Source of the DNA: Gammaproteobacteria bacterium
GTDB taxonomy: Bacteria; Pseudomonadota; Gammaproteobacteria; Coxiellales; Coxiellaceae
Direction: 5' to 3'
Assembly: GCA_023266215.1 (NCBI GenBank)
Contig: JAHFRQ010000015.1
Location: 1 to 50,820 of the forward strand
DNA length: 50,820 nucleotides
Each line of letters begins with the position of its first letter. The first letter of the stretch is position 1. The notes beneath the pieces were generated by a model that saw only the letters and a list, made by a program, of their open reading frames with translations, ran no database searches and was not told the DNA's origin. Shown piece by piece: positions 35,219 through 43,949 of the stretch. Both the position numbers and the translations under genes were made by a program.

Positions 35219-35291
35219 TGGGTTACCAACTTGGGAAATGGATAAATCGGTATACTATAGGATTTTGAGAAAAAGTCTAGGAATATCGGTG

Positions 35292-36482
35292 TTATTCCAC
35301 CCCAAAATCTGGCATAACGCGTTTTAAATAAGCCTGAAACAATGGCACTGTAAACGCATTCTCACCATGTGCGGGACTGTAAATCATCCCTTTTGTAATT
35401 AACATAGCGCGCGTGGGAGCAACTGCTTGTACTTCCTTTTTAAGCAAGTGCGCAATATCGCCCGAGCGAATTAATCCTTCGCCGCATTCTGCCATTGCCC
35501 AAAGATATTTTTTTTCAACAGGTGTTAATCGATCAAATCGCACTCTAAAAAAACTGGTGTCCAAGTCAATCACCGCTAATTTTGTTGCAAATTTTACATC
35601 ATCACGTGTGACGGGAGATTGTCGCGCTACATCCCAGCAATGTTTTCCCCATTCTTGTAAAAAATAAGGATAGCAATGTGTTTGAGCGATAATTTCTGCA
35701 ATCGCGTCATCATTAAAATCAACGTGATATTTTTTAGCGGGCAAAGTTAATGCTTGTTTTGCAGCGGATTCTGGAAGTTTTCCAATTTCAGGATATTCAA
35801 ATAAACGCTCAGCATACGATTTTGCACGCCCTGCTTGTCCCACCAACTGCGGCAAGCCTGCACCAATTAATAAAACGGGTAACTGTTGTTGCACGCATTT
35901 GTGCAGCGCCATAATTAATGCAGCAAATTGATCTTCCGGAATATATTGAATCTCATCAATGAATAATGCGAGCGCTGTATTTTTTTGCTTTACCGTCTCG
36001 CCCAGCGTGACAAATAATTCTATTAAATCGTGTTCTAAATCACCCGAGTCAGCAACACCGGGTTGTTTTCCTAAATCAACGCTAAACTCAACGTCATCAT
36101 ATTTTAATTTCATGACCGAAACGAAACCACCCAAAACACGCAATGCTTTTTTAACCATTTCATTGGCTGAATTTGTTTTTTCTAACTTCATCAAAACAGA
36201 TCGCAGCGCGGGAATTAATAAAGCCGGCAAAGATCGCTTTTCAGGTGTTTCAATTGAAATGACAGAAAATCCACGCGCTTCTGTTTCTTGCGCAATACGC
36301 GTTAGCAAGACTGTTTTGCCAACGCCGCGCAGACCCACCATGATCAAACCACCTCTTGAAGGCAATCCATTGCGGCAACGATCAAGCGCAATCGCGGCTT
36401 TTTCGATGATTGCTTCGCGACCCGTGAGTTCCGGGGGTTGCGCGCCAGCGCCAGGTGAATAAGGATTGGTTCTAGGATCCAT
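35292..36482 (-). CDS. P-loop ATPase (AAA-like, ORC/STAND type)
   Basis: This 396-residue protein has Walker A GLRGVGKT (residues 50-57), Walker B ALFIDEIQYI near residue 170 and a C-terminal winged-helix-like region (RFDRLTPVEKKYLWAMAECG). The N-terminus (PYSPGAGAQPPELTGREA) is typical of a group of single-gene bacterial ATPases resembling archaeal ATPase/ORC modules. No partner nuclease or transposase is next to it. A good promoter and a set of 9-bp repeats lie directly upstream, suggesting regulated, possibly self-regulated, expression. The gene ends 73 bp upstream of purL and might read through into it. The role is unknown; defence or mobile-element maintenance is possible. Confidence 0.8.
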   Translation of the reverse strand: MDPRTNPYSPGAGAQPPELTGREAIIEKAAIALDRCRNGLPSRGGLIMVGLRGVGKTVLLTRIAQETEARGFSVISIETPEKRSLPALLIPALRSVLMKLEKTNSANEMVKKALRVLGGFVSVMKLKYDDVEFSVDLGKQPGVADSGDLEHDLIELFVTLGETVKQKNTALALFIDEIQYIPEDQFAALIMALHKCVQQQLPVLLIGAGLPQLVGQAGRAKSYAERLFEYPEIGKLPESAAKQALTLPAKKYHVDFNDDAIAEIIAQTHCYPYFLQEWGKHCWDVARQSPVTRDDVKFATKLAVIDLDTSFFRVRFDRLTPVEKKYLWAMAECGEGLIRSGDIAHLLKKEVQAVAPTRAMLITKGMIYSPAHGENAFTVPLFQAYLKRVMPDFGVE

Positions 36483-36492
36483 ATATAATAAT

Positions 36493-36569
36493 CTTAGTAA
36501 AGTTAGTGTTGTTAGTATTGTTAGTAAAATTTACTAACCCACTATAACAATCCTATACATTGGTTTCAA
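36493..36569 (-). promoter_or_regulatory. Promoter plus four 9-bp tandem repeats upstream of the ATPase gene
   Basis: On the minus strand, TTGAAA (36569-36564) and TATAGT (36546-36541) are 17 bp apart. Between the promoter and the ATG, 36493-36528 reads on the plus strand as CTTAGTAAA, GTTAGTGTT, GTTAGTATT, GTTAGTAAA with an exact period of 9. It is followed by the inverted unit TTTACTAAC at 36530-36538. This looks like a cooperative operator or iteron array. Confidence 0.65.
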
Positions 36570-36641
36570 GCTTGTTTTTACTAAAATTACTTTATTAAGA
36601 GGCAACAAGTCTGAAAAGGCATGGCTGGCATCGCCAGTGTG

Positions 36642-37046
36642 TTAAATGTATTTTTTAGGGTTTTGGACTTGATTATTGTCTTTGCAAAAAGCTTTGTCAA
36701 AGCTAGCGAGCTTCTGCGCGTGATGAGACTCACCTTCCGATAAAATTAAATAATCTCCGAAATCTGCTTTGCCTTTCATGTATAAAGCCAAGGCAAACTC
36801 AACAACCTCACGCTGCCCAACCACAATACCCGGCGAATCAAGCAAGTCCCGGACCGATTCGCAAATCTCTTTGCGCGTACGCTTCTTCACTTTCAAGACC
36901 CATGCCATTTCCAAAATAGCATAAGATGAAATAAATAATTTTTTCTCTTGTGCGCTTTTTTCTAAAAACTGCCTTGCCAGCTTCGCTTCAGCTGGCTCAT
37001 CATCCAGAACAGCACGAATCAAAACATTGGTATCACATCCGATCAT
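36642..37046 (-). CDS. PIN-domain ribonuclease toxin (VapC type)
   Basis: This 134-residue protein is a PIN-domain protein with the acidic catalytic set: Asp5 (MIGCDTNVLI), Glu46 (AILEMAWVL), Asp98 (ADFGDYLI) and Asp117 (ASFDKAF). These metal-binding residues are those of VapC toxins, which cut RNA, often tRNA or rRNA. It follows an AbrB-type antitoxin gene on the same strand by 11 bp, the standard order for VapBC. No missing active-site residue is seen, so it should be functional. The RNA target is unknown. Confidence 0.87.
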   Translation of the reverse strand: MIGCDTNVLIRAVLDDEPAEAKLARQFLEKSAQEKKLFISSYAILEMAWVLKVKKRTRKEICESVRDLLDSPGIVVGQREVVEFALALYMKGKADFGDYLILSEGESHHAQKLASFDKAFCKDNNQVQNPKKYI

Positions 37047-37057
37047 TTTAACTGCCC

Positions 37058-37327
37058 TTATTCTTCAGAAACTGCTTTCATGATTGCCTCGTCCATTTGC
37101 TTGATTGTCATGGGCTTTTCATGCTTGCGTTTGCATCGCCCAAAAAACATGTTGATTGAACGTTTTTTCTGTTTAATTTCAATCACGCCATCGGATCTAA
37201 TAATAAAATATAATTCGTGACCAACATGAATACCCAATTTTTTACGAACTTCCATCGGGATAACGACCTGGCCTTTAGAAGAAACAATGGCTTTGTTAGC
37301 TGATTGTGTTGAAATCTCTGTTTTCAT
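37058..37327 (-). CDS. AbrB/SpoVT-type antitoxin (VapB role)
   Basis: The likely start is ATG 37327, with GGGTGA just upstream. A GTG at 37339 would add four residues. The 89-residue product has the swapped-hairpin DNA-binding fold signature of the AbrB/MazE family (KAIVSSKGQVVIPMEVRKKLGI). Its C-terminal part (KPMTIKQMDEAIMKAVSEE) would bind the toxin. It precedes a PIN-domain toxin gene by 11 bp. A perfect palindrome upstream is a likely autoregulatory operator. The basic middle section (FFGRCKRKHEKP) is longer than in minimal VapB proteins. Confidence 0.85.
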   Translation of the reverse strand: MKTEISTQSANKAIVSSKGQVVIPMEVRKKLGIHVGHELYFIIRSDGVIEIKQKKRSINMFFGRCKRKHEKPMTIKQMDEAIMKAVSEE

Positions 37328-37344
37328 CTTATCACCCACGCGTT

Positions 37345-37377
37345 AAGTAAGCCAACTTGGCTTACTTGGTAAGTATA
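37345..37377 (-). promoter_or_regulatory. Palindromic operator and -10 of the VapBC-type operon
   Basis: AAGTAAGCCAA and TTGGCTTACTT (37345-37355 and 37357-37367) form a perfect 11-bp inverted repeat with one central base. A minus-strand TATACT (37377-37372) precedes it, with a possible TTGTAT -35 16 bp further up, so the palindrome would cover the transcription start. This fits autorepression by the antitoxin. Confidence 0.65.
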
Positions 37378-37423
37378 GTTGAATTGTCAAAAAATACAAG
37401 TACAAATGACCATTTTCATTTAC

Positions 37424-37573
37424 TGGTGGTTTGAAGGAACCGCGCGAGTAGTTTGCGCAGCAAACGTATCAAGCGGATACTAAGTACGTTGATTTTATCC
37501 GCTTATTTCGCCTTGAGTACAAGGCTCCATGCGCGGTTCCTCCAAACCAATAATAAATCTTAACGCGTATTCA
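37424..37573. repeat. Palindromic repeat family R3, full copy
   Basis: Outer arms GGTTTGAAGGAACCGCGC (37428-37445) and its near-perfect reverse complement (37531-37548) enclose a second internal inverted pair (AAGCGGAT/ATCCGCTT). The right end (ATGCGCGGTTCCT-CAAACCAATA) also matches the right half of the R1 repeats at about 6750 and 11560 and, inverted, the 23.7-kb copy. The rest of the gap up to 37799 is A+T-rich with a TATAAT at 37758-37763 and no gene. Confidence 0.7.
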
Positions 37574-37799
37574 GCTGCCCGGTCGAAGGCAACCGCGATC
37601 TGGCATCAAGAGTATTAATTAACTGATTTTAAAGAATTTTTCGATTCTACAAGCAATTTTTAATTGGCTCACTATACTTAAATTAACAACTAATTAACTT
37701 AATAGAGGAACATATTGATTATTGAACAAATTTCATACTTCTTTAAGGTAGGCTGTATATAATGAGCCTAAATGAAATGTTTACCGTGAGGGTAAGGAA

Positions 37800-40700
37800 A
37801 TGAGAGAATTAAAATACAATTTTTCAGAAGCGCAGATTGCTGCTGCAGTGAAGGATGAAATTGATAAAAATATTACACAGAGCAGCCTTGAATTTACAAG
37901 ATCAAACAATAATATTCTAATTAACATACCAGGCACCGAATATCACAACAAAAACTTTCAGGATCTTGATAATTCTAATAACCGAGAACATGTTATCAGC
38001 GAAGTTCAAAAACGCTTAGCGGTAGATGAAACAAAAGCTACTCAAATAGTAAATCATTTCACCGGATTCCTCGATTATTTTCAAATCACCCTATTTGAAA
38101 AAAACGGGCTTTTGTTTAATTTAACGCTGCCTCAACAATCGCTTGGAAAAATAACAGAGGATTTACAACATAAAGAATTTTTTAAAGTGAATGGTGATGT
38201 TTATTATAAGTGTAGAGAGCAGCTATTTTTAGAATTCAACAACAAAAAGATTTCGTTAGGTGAGATCGAATACACCTATCGAGTTGATGAAGAAAGATAT
38301 ACGATGACAAGCATTGCCTGCAGCTCTGAACAACTAAAAAACTTATTAGCCGACCCTGCTCGATTTACAAATTTTCCAAAGCTTATTTTCAACCTGGCAA
38401 GAGAAAATTTATTGGGTCGCGCTGATGTTACCGTTGCTGAAATTCAAAAATTAATTGATCTGGCAAGGCATTTAAACATAGCGCCAAGTTTTAAAGACAT
38501 TAAGATGGCTGATGCATCAGCTGAAGATAAAAAGAAAAATTTTGATGCATTAAATTTTGAAGGGGTCATTTTAACTACAAAACTTGTTGCTGACATACTT
38601 ACTAAAAACACAGACAAACTCAAAAACACCGATCTTCGACTGGTTGATTTTAACCAAATCACAATACCAGATGAATTTCTTGATCAAACTAAAAATAACT
38701 CGCCATTTGACAGATGTATTTTAGGAAAAAGGCAAGTTGATTTCCTGGGTCAAAAATACCCTGATTACCTTGGAAACTTATTAAGATCAGCTGATCTGCG
38801 AGAAATTAATTTTCCAGGGCTTATTCAAAAACTAGGCGCTACTGAACGACAATATCTTTTAACAAACGTAACAGATTTTTCAGGTTCTATTTTAGATGCA
38901 AACTGTGTGAAAACAATTGTTTTTCAAAAAAATAGTGGTCGCCTAACAGGCGCCATCCTCAATGACATTGATTTTAAGGACATTGATTTATCAAATGCTA
39001 ATTTAACGGGTTGTGTTATTAATAAAAATACAAAATTCACTGGCGCAACTATTTCTAAAAACTCTGCAAATACGCGATGTGAATTTTTAAATTACCAATA
39101 TACAGATGCGCTTGGTGAAGTAAAAACTATTAATATTAAATCGGAAGACCTAGTCAATAAATATCTTGAAGCCATTAAAGACCGATCATTTTTTGCAAAA
39201 TCTAATTTTTCAAAAAAGCTAAAGAAATTAGATAGAAATGTTGGTGCGCAAGCATTGATGATTTTGCAGGAATGCGAAAAAGGCCCTGCGGATAATAAAG
39301 ATAAGGCGGTGGAAAATCTACTGGCATCATTTGGTGTGCCAACGATATATAACGTTGATCAAGCAGCAATTGCGAAGCTTAAAGATATTGCTTTATACCC
39401 AAAAAACGATTCGAAGACACCAGTGACCCACTGGGCTGATACACTCATGAGAAATCTTGAAACTATTTCAATAGACGGCAAGTTTATCACTGCTGACAAA
39501 TCACTTGCTGAGATCGCAGAAATAGAAAAGGATCGCGCCAACACCGCATCTAATAAAAAATTTAAATCGACTGTAGAAGATTGGATAGAAAAATCTCTTA
39601 AAATTGATAAGCCAAAGGCTGAATTAATTTTTAATAATTTGAATGAATTTTTTGTAACAAACACCGTGACGGAGTATCCAAAAACGACATCGCCATTTTT
39701 ATCAGACCCTATACATTTACAAGCTTCAAATGATCCATCAGCAACAAATCAGTTTGATTTCAAAAACATCAATGGAAAAATTACTGGTAACTTTAAATTT
39801 AGTCAGATACTTATGAATTCGAAGAAAGCATTAAAATTACCACTTGGTGAAACTTCTTTTACATATACTCAAGCTGCCGATGGAAAATTTGAATTATCGG
39901 GTATTGCAGCAGACAATCTATTTGCTCAAAAAATAATGTCGGGTACATATGCGAAATTCACAGATCCTGAATCACGTAAAATTGAGATGTTCAATGATCT
40001 TAAACCAGACTTAATGAAGTTAAACTTCGAACAAGCCAATATATTTATTGATTCTCTATTTGCCGATGACATCAATGACACTAATAAAATCACTCCGCTT
40101 TTAACGAAAATAAAAATTAAATTTTTGACTGAAGGTCGCTTATTGGCATTAAGTGAAATTGGTTTGCTGAATACAGAATCAAAGCGTCTTAATAATGCAG
40201 ATTTAATTCTTCAGGGAGCAAAACTTGCGCCTGCAAAATTAAATTTTGAACAATTAAAATTATTACAAGCCAAAGGCGTTGATGTCACTCATGCTGATAT
40301 TTCTGATATTGATTTTTCAAAAGAAAAATTATTCAAGCCCTTTAATTTGAAAGGCATTAAATTAACTGATATGCAGGTTCATGATTTATCAAAAAGTCTA
40401 AATACCGCGGGATTTATAGCGGGTGCGAATTTATCATTTGATAAACTTAGTGGAACCGTTTTATGCGGCGCACATATTCCAGGCACCAATTTTAGCAGAT
40501 CAATACTTTTTGACGCAGATTTTTCAAGTATTCAATCAAAAGACAAAGTAGATTCTATTCCAGAATATGTAACCAATCTTGTTGGTGCTAATTTTAGAGA
40601 GGCTAATTTAGATAAAGCAAAATTTATAGGTGCGGACTTGCGCAAAGCAAATTTTACAGATGCAACATTATCTAACACTGACTTTAGCGATGCCGATTTA

Positions 40701-43283
40701 AGAGGTGCAAAAATTAATGCCGCGTACTTTGAAGGCATCAACTTAACCGGCGCTCGTCTTGATAGGGATCAAATTGCATTTTTAGCATCAAAACCAGAAT
40801 TAAGGCACCACATCAGAACGCTTGATTTAACAGGCTTAGATTTAACAGGTATTGATTTAACGGATGTTGACTTAAGCGGCGTTAATTTAAATACAGTAAA
40901 AATTGGCGAAGGTGATGGATGCGAAACAATTATTTTTGGTGTTGATGATCAAGGCGTTAACATTAAGGGTATTGAGTCTCTTAAAACAGAAACTCGAAAA
41001 TTATCAAAGCAATTTAAATTTAAATCAATTGAAGAAGAACTTAAAACGCAGATGCGTCTCAATTTATATGTCAACACACTTAAAAAGCAATCTCACAATA
41101 ATCTATCTGAAGAACAAATTAAAAATATTGTTGAGTTCTCTAAAACAATTGGTGCGGATTTAAATAAAATAGCTGGTCTTGCTAACACAAACTTTACATT
41201 TAAATTGGATGATATTGAAGCTACCGAAAATCATAATGTTTTATACAAAAAAATTCAGGATATTTACTACCAAAAGAATGGTAAGCTTTTGCCTTCAACC
41301 AGAAGCAATCTTTTTGCCGTGATTGATTACGCACAAAAAAATCCAACTAGCGATACGGCGAAGGCGTTTGATCACGTTAAAAATGATTTATTGAACGATG
41401 CCAAAGGTATTTCAAAAGAAAAAACAGATCGCGCACGATTTGATGCATTATTAAAATCTTGCCAAGAAAAGAAATTATTTACAGCAGAACAACTGGATGA
41501 ATTAGTCGTTTTAGTTTCAAAATATAAAATTGATATTAGCAAAATTGTTATTTCGAGTGATACAAAAGTTGAATTTGCATGTTATGGCCTGAATGAAAAT
41601 AATGATTTTCCAGTTTGGTCAAACACAGAAATGATAAAAGCATTTAAAGCACACAGAAATCGCCCAAATGATCCAGTACGAAACTTTTTAGATTTAGCAG
41701 TGCATGCAGCAAAAGATAATGCTGATTCGCTCAGCGAAATTTCAAAAGCATATAATGCTGCACGCTATTCACTCTTAAAAAATAATGTAAAAAGTGCTTC
41801 GATAGACAACGGCTCAAAAATTTTTATACTGGGACAAGCAGCCACAGCGCTGGGAATAAACCCTGTTGACTTTTCTGATCTAACTTTTAGTGGTGTCAAC
41901 TTATCTCGTCTTGATTTATCAAACACCATTGTCGACGGCGCAGATTTTACCGGAATGACCGTGAGCCAAGAAACAAATTGGGATGGCACTGTATTTTGCA
42001 AAACAGATCATGCTGACAGCAAAACAGATTATGCAAAATGCGATTCATTTACTTATTTATTTAAAGATGGTGCTAAAGTTGCTATCGCAAAAGACAAGTT
42101 TTTGGAAATTGTTGATTTTAAGAATTCAGGCAATGATGCGGGAGTGCTTTTTGCTTTGCAAGTGTTGAATACTAATGAATTAAAAAACGCACGTGAAAAT
42201 TTATATACTGCCTTAAAGGACAAAATCAATACTCCACCTATCAATACAACAAAAATAGCCCAACTAGCCAGTGCTGCAAAAGAATTAAATGTACCGTTAG
42301 ATTTATCTGATTTAGATCTTACAGGATTGAATTTATCTAAAATAGATTTAACTGGCGCGATTATGAGAGACGCTAAAGTTTCTGGCACGAAATTTAATTC
42401 GACTAATATGAAGGCTTTGGATTTTTCAGAAGCAAAAATTGGTGACTTCAGATTTCTTAATGTATTTGGGCCTGAAAAGCAAATCATTACTTTTTTATTT
42501 AGGAACAATGGTAGCGTTGCGAGCGTAATCCTAAAAAATGGCGCGGGAAATACGGTAAAAAAAGATATTCTTTCTAATGGTCTAGATACATTATTTACGC
42601 GCTTCAATCCAGCTGATGGCACAAATGAAGCAAAATTGCGTGAAATCGCTCAAAAAACTTCTGCAAAGAAATTATTTAAGGCATGCGACGATCTCTTTAA
42701 ACCTGTAGCTAACACTTCTGCGCCATCACAGCCCAGCTTGTCTTTGGAAGGTGTTAGCCAACTATTTCTCTTTGATAAATCCAACACTAATTTATCCATG
42801 ACTCCAGAAGCAAAACCAGTTACACCTCCACCTGTTGTATCTGTGCCAGAAAAATTTGATCAGAAAATTGATGTGTATTGGATTAAAAGTTCTGCGGAAG
42901 AAAATCAATCTGATGATTTGGAAATTCGAACTAAGGTTGTCGAAGGCTGGGGCAAGCCAATCACTATAAGTACTTCTGCTTTATTTGAAAAATTTTCTTC
43001 TGAATATATAAATCATAATAAGGGGTTTGTAGGTTTTTTTAAACCTAATTTTTTAAATACCCTGAAAGGAACGGAAACACAAAAATTACAGGTCGTATTG
43101 AAGGAAGTAGGCACAAATTCTAAAAGTAGTATAATTCATACTGCTTTAATAAAGGCTATGAGTGAATTAGTAAATGGCGATTCATTGCGAAGCGCAAACT
43201 CTACGCCAGATGATCATGGCGTAACTCCTGAAACCACAACTCGTGATAGCAGCGTCCCCACACCTGGTCGTCGCCATACTTGA
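37800..43283 (+). CDS. Giant pentapeptide-repeat protein with duplicated modules, 1,827 aa
   Basis: I recognise only the pentapeptide-type stretches (A-D/N-L-x-x pattern, right-handed beta-helix). They lie at about residues 327-420, 874-1034, 1356-1388 and 1499-1558, for example GADLRKANFTDATLSNTDF. Between them are mixed alpha/beta regions that repeat. Residues about 66-200 (VDETKATQIVNHF, ISLGEIEYTY) resemble about 587-715 (IDKPKAELIFNNL, LPLGETSFTY), so the protein grew by duplication of a module. A helical piece before the third and fourth stretches also recurs. There is no signal peptide or membrane segment. The C-terminus is polar, with Pro/Thr and Ser. GAGG precedes the ATG. An effector-like scaffold role is inference. 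It is flanked by a VapBC pair upstream and an AbiE pair downstream. Confidence 0.8.
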   Translation: MRELKYNFSEAQIAAAVKDEIDKNITQSSLEFTRSNNNILINIPGTEYHNKNFQDLDNSNNREHVISEVQKRLAVDETKATQIVNHFTGFLDYFQITLFEKNGLLFNLTLPQQSLGKITEDLQHKEFFKVNGDVYYKCREQLFLEFNNKKISLGEIEYTYRVDEERYTMTSIACSSEQLKNLLADPARFTNFPKLIFNLARENLLGRADVTVAEIQKLIDLARHLNIAPSFKDIKMADASAEDKKKNFDALNFEGVILTTKLVADILTKNTDKLKNTDLRLVDFNQITIPDEFLDQTKNNSPFDRCILGKRQVDFLGQKYPDYLGNLLRSADLREINFPGLIQKLGATERQYLLTNVTDFSGSILDANCVKTIVFQKNSGRLTGAILNDIDFKDIDLSNANLTGCVINKNTKFTGATISKNSANTRCEFLNYQYTDALGEVKTINIKSEDLVNKYLEAIKDRSFFAKSNFSKKLKKLDRNVGAQALMILQECEKGPADNKDKAVENLLASFGVPTIYNVDQAAIAKLKDIALYPKNDSKTPVTHWADTLMRNLETISIDGKFITADKSLAEIAEIEKDRANTASNKKFKSTVEDWIEKSLKIDKPKAELIFNNLNEFFVTNTVTEYPKTTSPFLSDPIHLQASNDPSATNQFDFKNINGKITGNFKFSQILMNSKKALKLPLGETSFTYTQAADGKFELSGIAADNLFAQKIMSGTYAKFTDPESRKIEMFNDLKPDLMKLNFEQANIFIDSLFADDINDTNKITPLLTKIKIKFLTEGRLLALSEIGLLNTESKRLNNADLILQGAKLAPAKLNFEQLKLLQAKGVDVTHADISDIDFSKEKLFKPFNLKGIKLTDMQVHDLSKSLNTAGFIAGANLSFDKLSGTVLCGAHIPGTNFSRSILFDADFSSIQSKDKVDSIPEYVTNLVGANFREANLDKAKFIGADLRKANFTDATLSNTDFSDADLRGAKINAAYFEGINLTGARLDRDQIAFLASKPELRHHIRTLDLTGLDLTGIDLTDVDLSGVNLNTVKIGEGDGCETIIFGVDDQGVNIKGIESLKTETRKLSKQFKFKSIEEELKTQMRLNLYVNTLKKQSHNNLSEEQIKNIVEFSKTIGADLNKIAGLANTNFTFKLDDIEATENHNVLYKKIQDIYYQKNGKLLPSTRSNLFAVIDYAQKNPTSDTAKAFDHVKNDLLNDAKGISKEKTDRARFDALLKSCQEKKLFTAEQLDELVVLVSKYKIDISKIVISSDTKVEFACYGLNENNDFPVWSNTEMIKAFKAHRNRPNDPVRNFLDLAVHAAKDNADSLSEISKAYNAARYSLLKNNVKSASIDNGSKIFILGQAATALGINPVDFSDLTFSGVNLSRLDLSNTIVDGADFTGMTVSQETNWDGTVFCKTDHADSKTDYAKCDSFTYLFKDGAKVAIAKDKFLEIVDFKNSGNDAGVLFALQVLNTNELKNARENLYTALKDKINTPPINTTKIAQLASAAKELNVPLDLSDLDLTGLNLSKIDLTGAIMRDAKVSGTKFNSTNMKALDFSEAKIGDFRFLNVFGPEKQIITFLFRNNGSVASVILKNGAGNTVKKDILSNGLDTLFTRFNPADGTNEAKLREIAQKTSAKKLFKACDDLFKPVANTSAPSQPSLSLEGVSQLFLFDKSNTNLSMTPEAKPVTPPPVVSVPEKFDQKIDVYWIKSSAEENQSDDLEIRTKVVEGWGKPITISTSALFEKFSSEYINHNKGFVGFFKPNFLNTLKGTETQKLQVVLKEVGTNSKSSIIHTALIKAMSELVNGDSLRSANSTPDDHGVTPETTTRDSSVPTPGRRHT

Positions 43284-43302
43284 TTATTAAAACCACTTAG
43301 AT

Positions 43303-43327
43303 CCCCAGCAACCCTAACGCATTGCTG
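43303..43327. repeat. 25-bp direct repeat, left copy (also terminator-like hairpin)
   Basis: It begins CCCCAGCAACCCTAA and ends GCATTGCTG. It matches the sequence at 44826-44850 at 24 of 25 positions. CAGCAA/TTGCTG forms a short stem, so it probably also terminates the giant gene. The two copies bracket the AbiE pair. Confidence 0.75.
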
Positions 43328-43339
43328 TGTTTATTTGCC

Positions 43340-43401
43340 TTGAAACTCATTAAGTATACTACTATACTATCTATAAATAGCATTTTTGTATACTTAATGA
43401 G
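43340..43401 (+). promoter_or_regulatory. Promoter of the AbiE operon with a 14-bp inverted repeat
   Basis: TTGAAA (43340-43345) and TATACT (43363-43368) are 17 bp apart. CTCATTAAGTATAC (43346-43359) fills most of that spacer, and its perfect reverse complement lies at 43388-43401, just before the ATG. AbiEi antitoxins are known to repress their own promoter through inverted repeats, and this is the expected layout. Confidence 0.75.
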
Positions 43402-43406
43402 GCAAA

Positions 43407-43949
43407 ATGAACAAACAACAGCTTATGCAGGTTTTACGGTTCTGGGATAAAAAAAATCGTCATCTTTTTACAAAACACGAGTTATTAAAATTTTTTCCTT
43501 GTGATAGTCTCAAGGCGTTTTCTGAGAGTTTAAATCGTATGGTAAAAGCGGGCTTACTGCAGCGCGTATGTCGCGGAGTTTATATGAACCCTAATGCAAT
43601 GAACACTGATCAATACACGCTTGAGCATATTGCAAAAAAGTTGCGGCTGGGCGAATACAATTATGTCAGCCTTGAATCAGCTTTATCAGAACAAGGTGTT
43701 ATTTCACAAATTCCTATCGATCGATTAACCGTGATGACAACGGGTCGAGAAGGTATTTATGAAACACCTTTTGGCGTGATTGAGTTTACACACACCAAAC
43801 GATCAGCCATCAATATTCTTAATAGCACGTTATTAATTAATCAAAAACCACTGCGTGCAGCAACCCAAAAAACAGCTTGGCGTGATTTAAAACGCGTTGG
43901 CCGTAACACCCATCTTGTAGATGAAAAGGAAATCGACAATGAGAACTAA
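43407..43949 (+). CDS. abiEi: AbiEi-type antitoxin, 180 aa
   Basis: The N-terminal winged helix-turn-helix (KHELLKFFPCDSLKAFSESLNRMVKAGLLQRVCRGVYMNP) is followed by the AbiEi C-terminal domain (YNYVSLESALSEQGVISQIP, TVMTTGREG, TPFGVIEFTHTKR). The family neutralises AbiEii toxins and represses its own operon. The toxin gene follows with an 11-bp overlap. The promoter carries perfect inverted repeats. The length of 180 residues fits the family. Compared with the partner at 13330 it is longer and clearly from another branch, so the two AbiE-type systems were acquired separately. Confidence 0.88.
   Translation: MNKQQLMQVLRFWDKKNRHLFTKHELLKFFPCDSLKAFSESLNRMVKAGLLQRVCRGVYMNPNAMNTDQYTLEHIAKKLRLGEYNYVSLESALSEQGVISQIPIDRLTVMTTGREGIYETPFGVIEFTHTKRSAINILNSTLLINQKPLRAATQKTAWRDLKRVGRNTHLVDEKEIDNEN

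Noticed and set aside
35219-35291. PurR-type operator upstream of purL
   Set aside because: No ACGCAAACG-TTTGCGT-like palindrome is present. The hexamers there are weak, and purine regulation cannot be read from this sequence.
37424-37573. R3 palindrome as a tRNA or structured RNA gene
   Set aside because: It has long hairpins but no tRNA-like T-loop or acceptor pairing, and related copies lie in unrelated contexts, which fits a dispersed repeat better.
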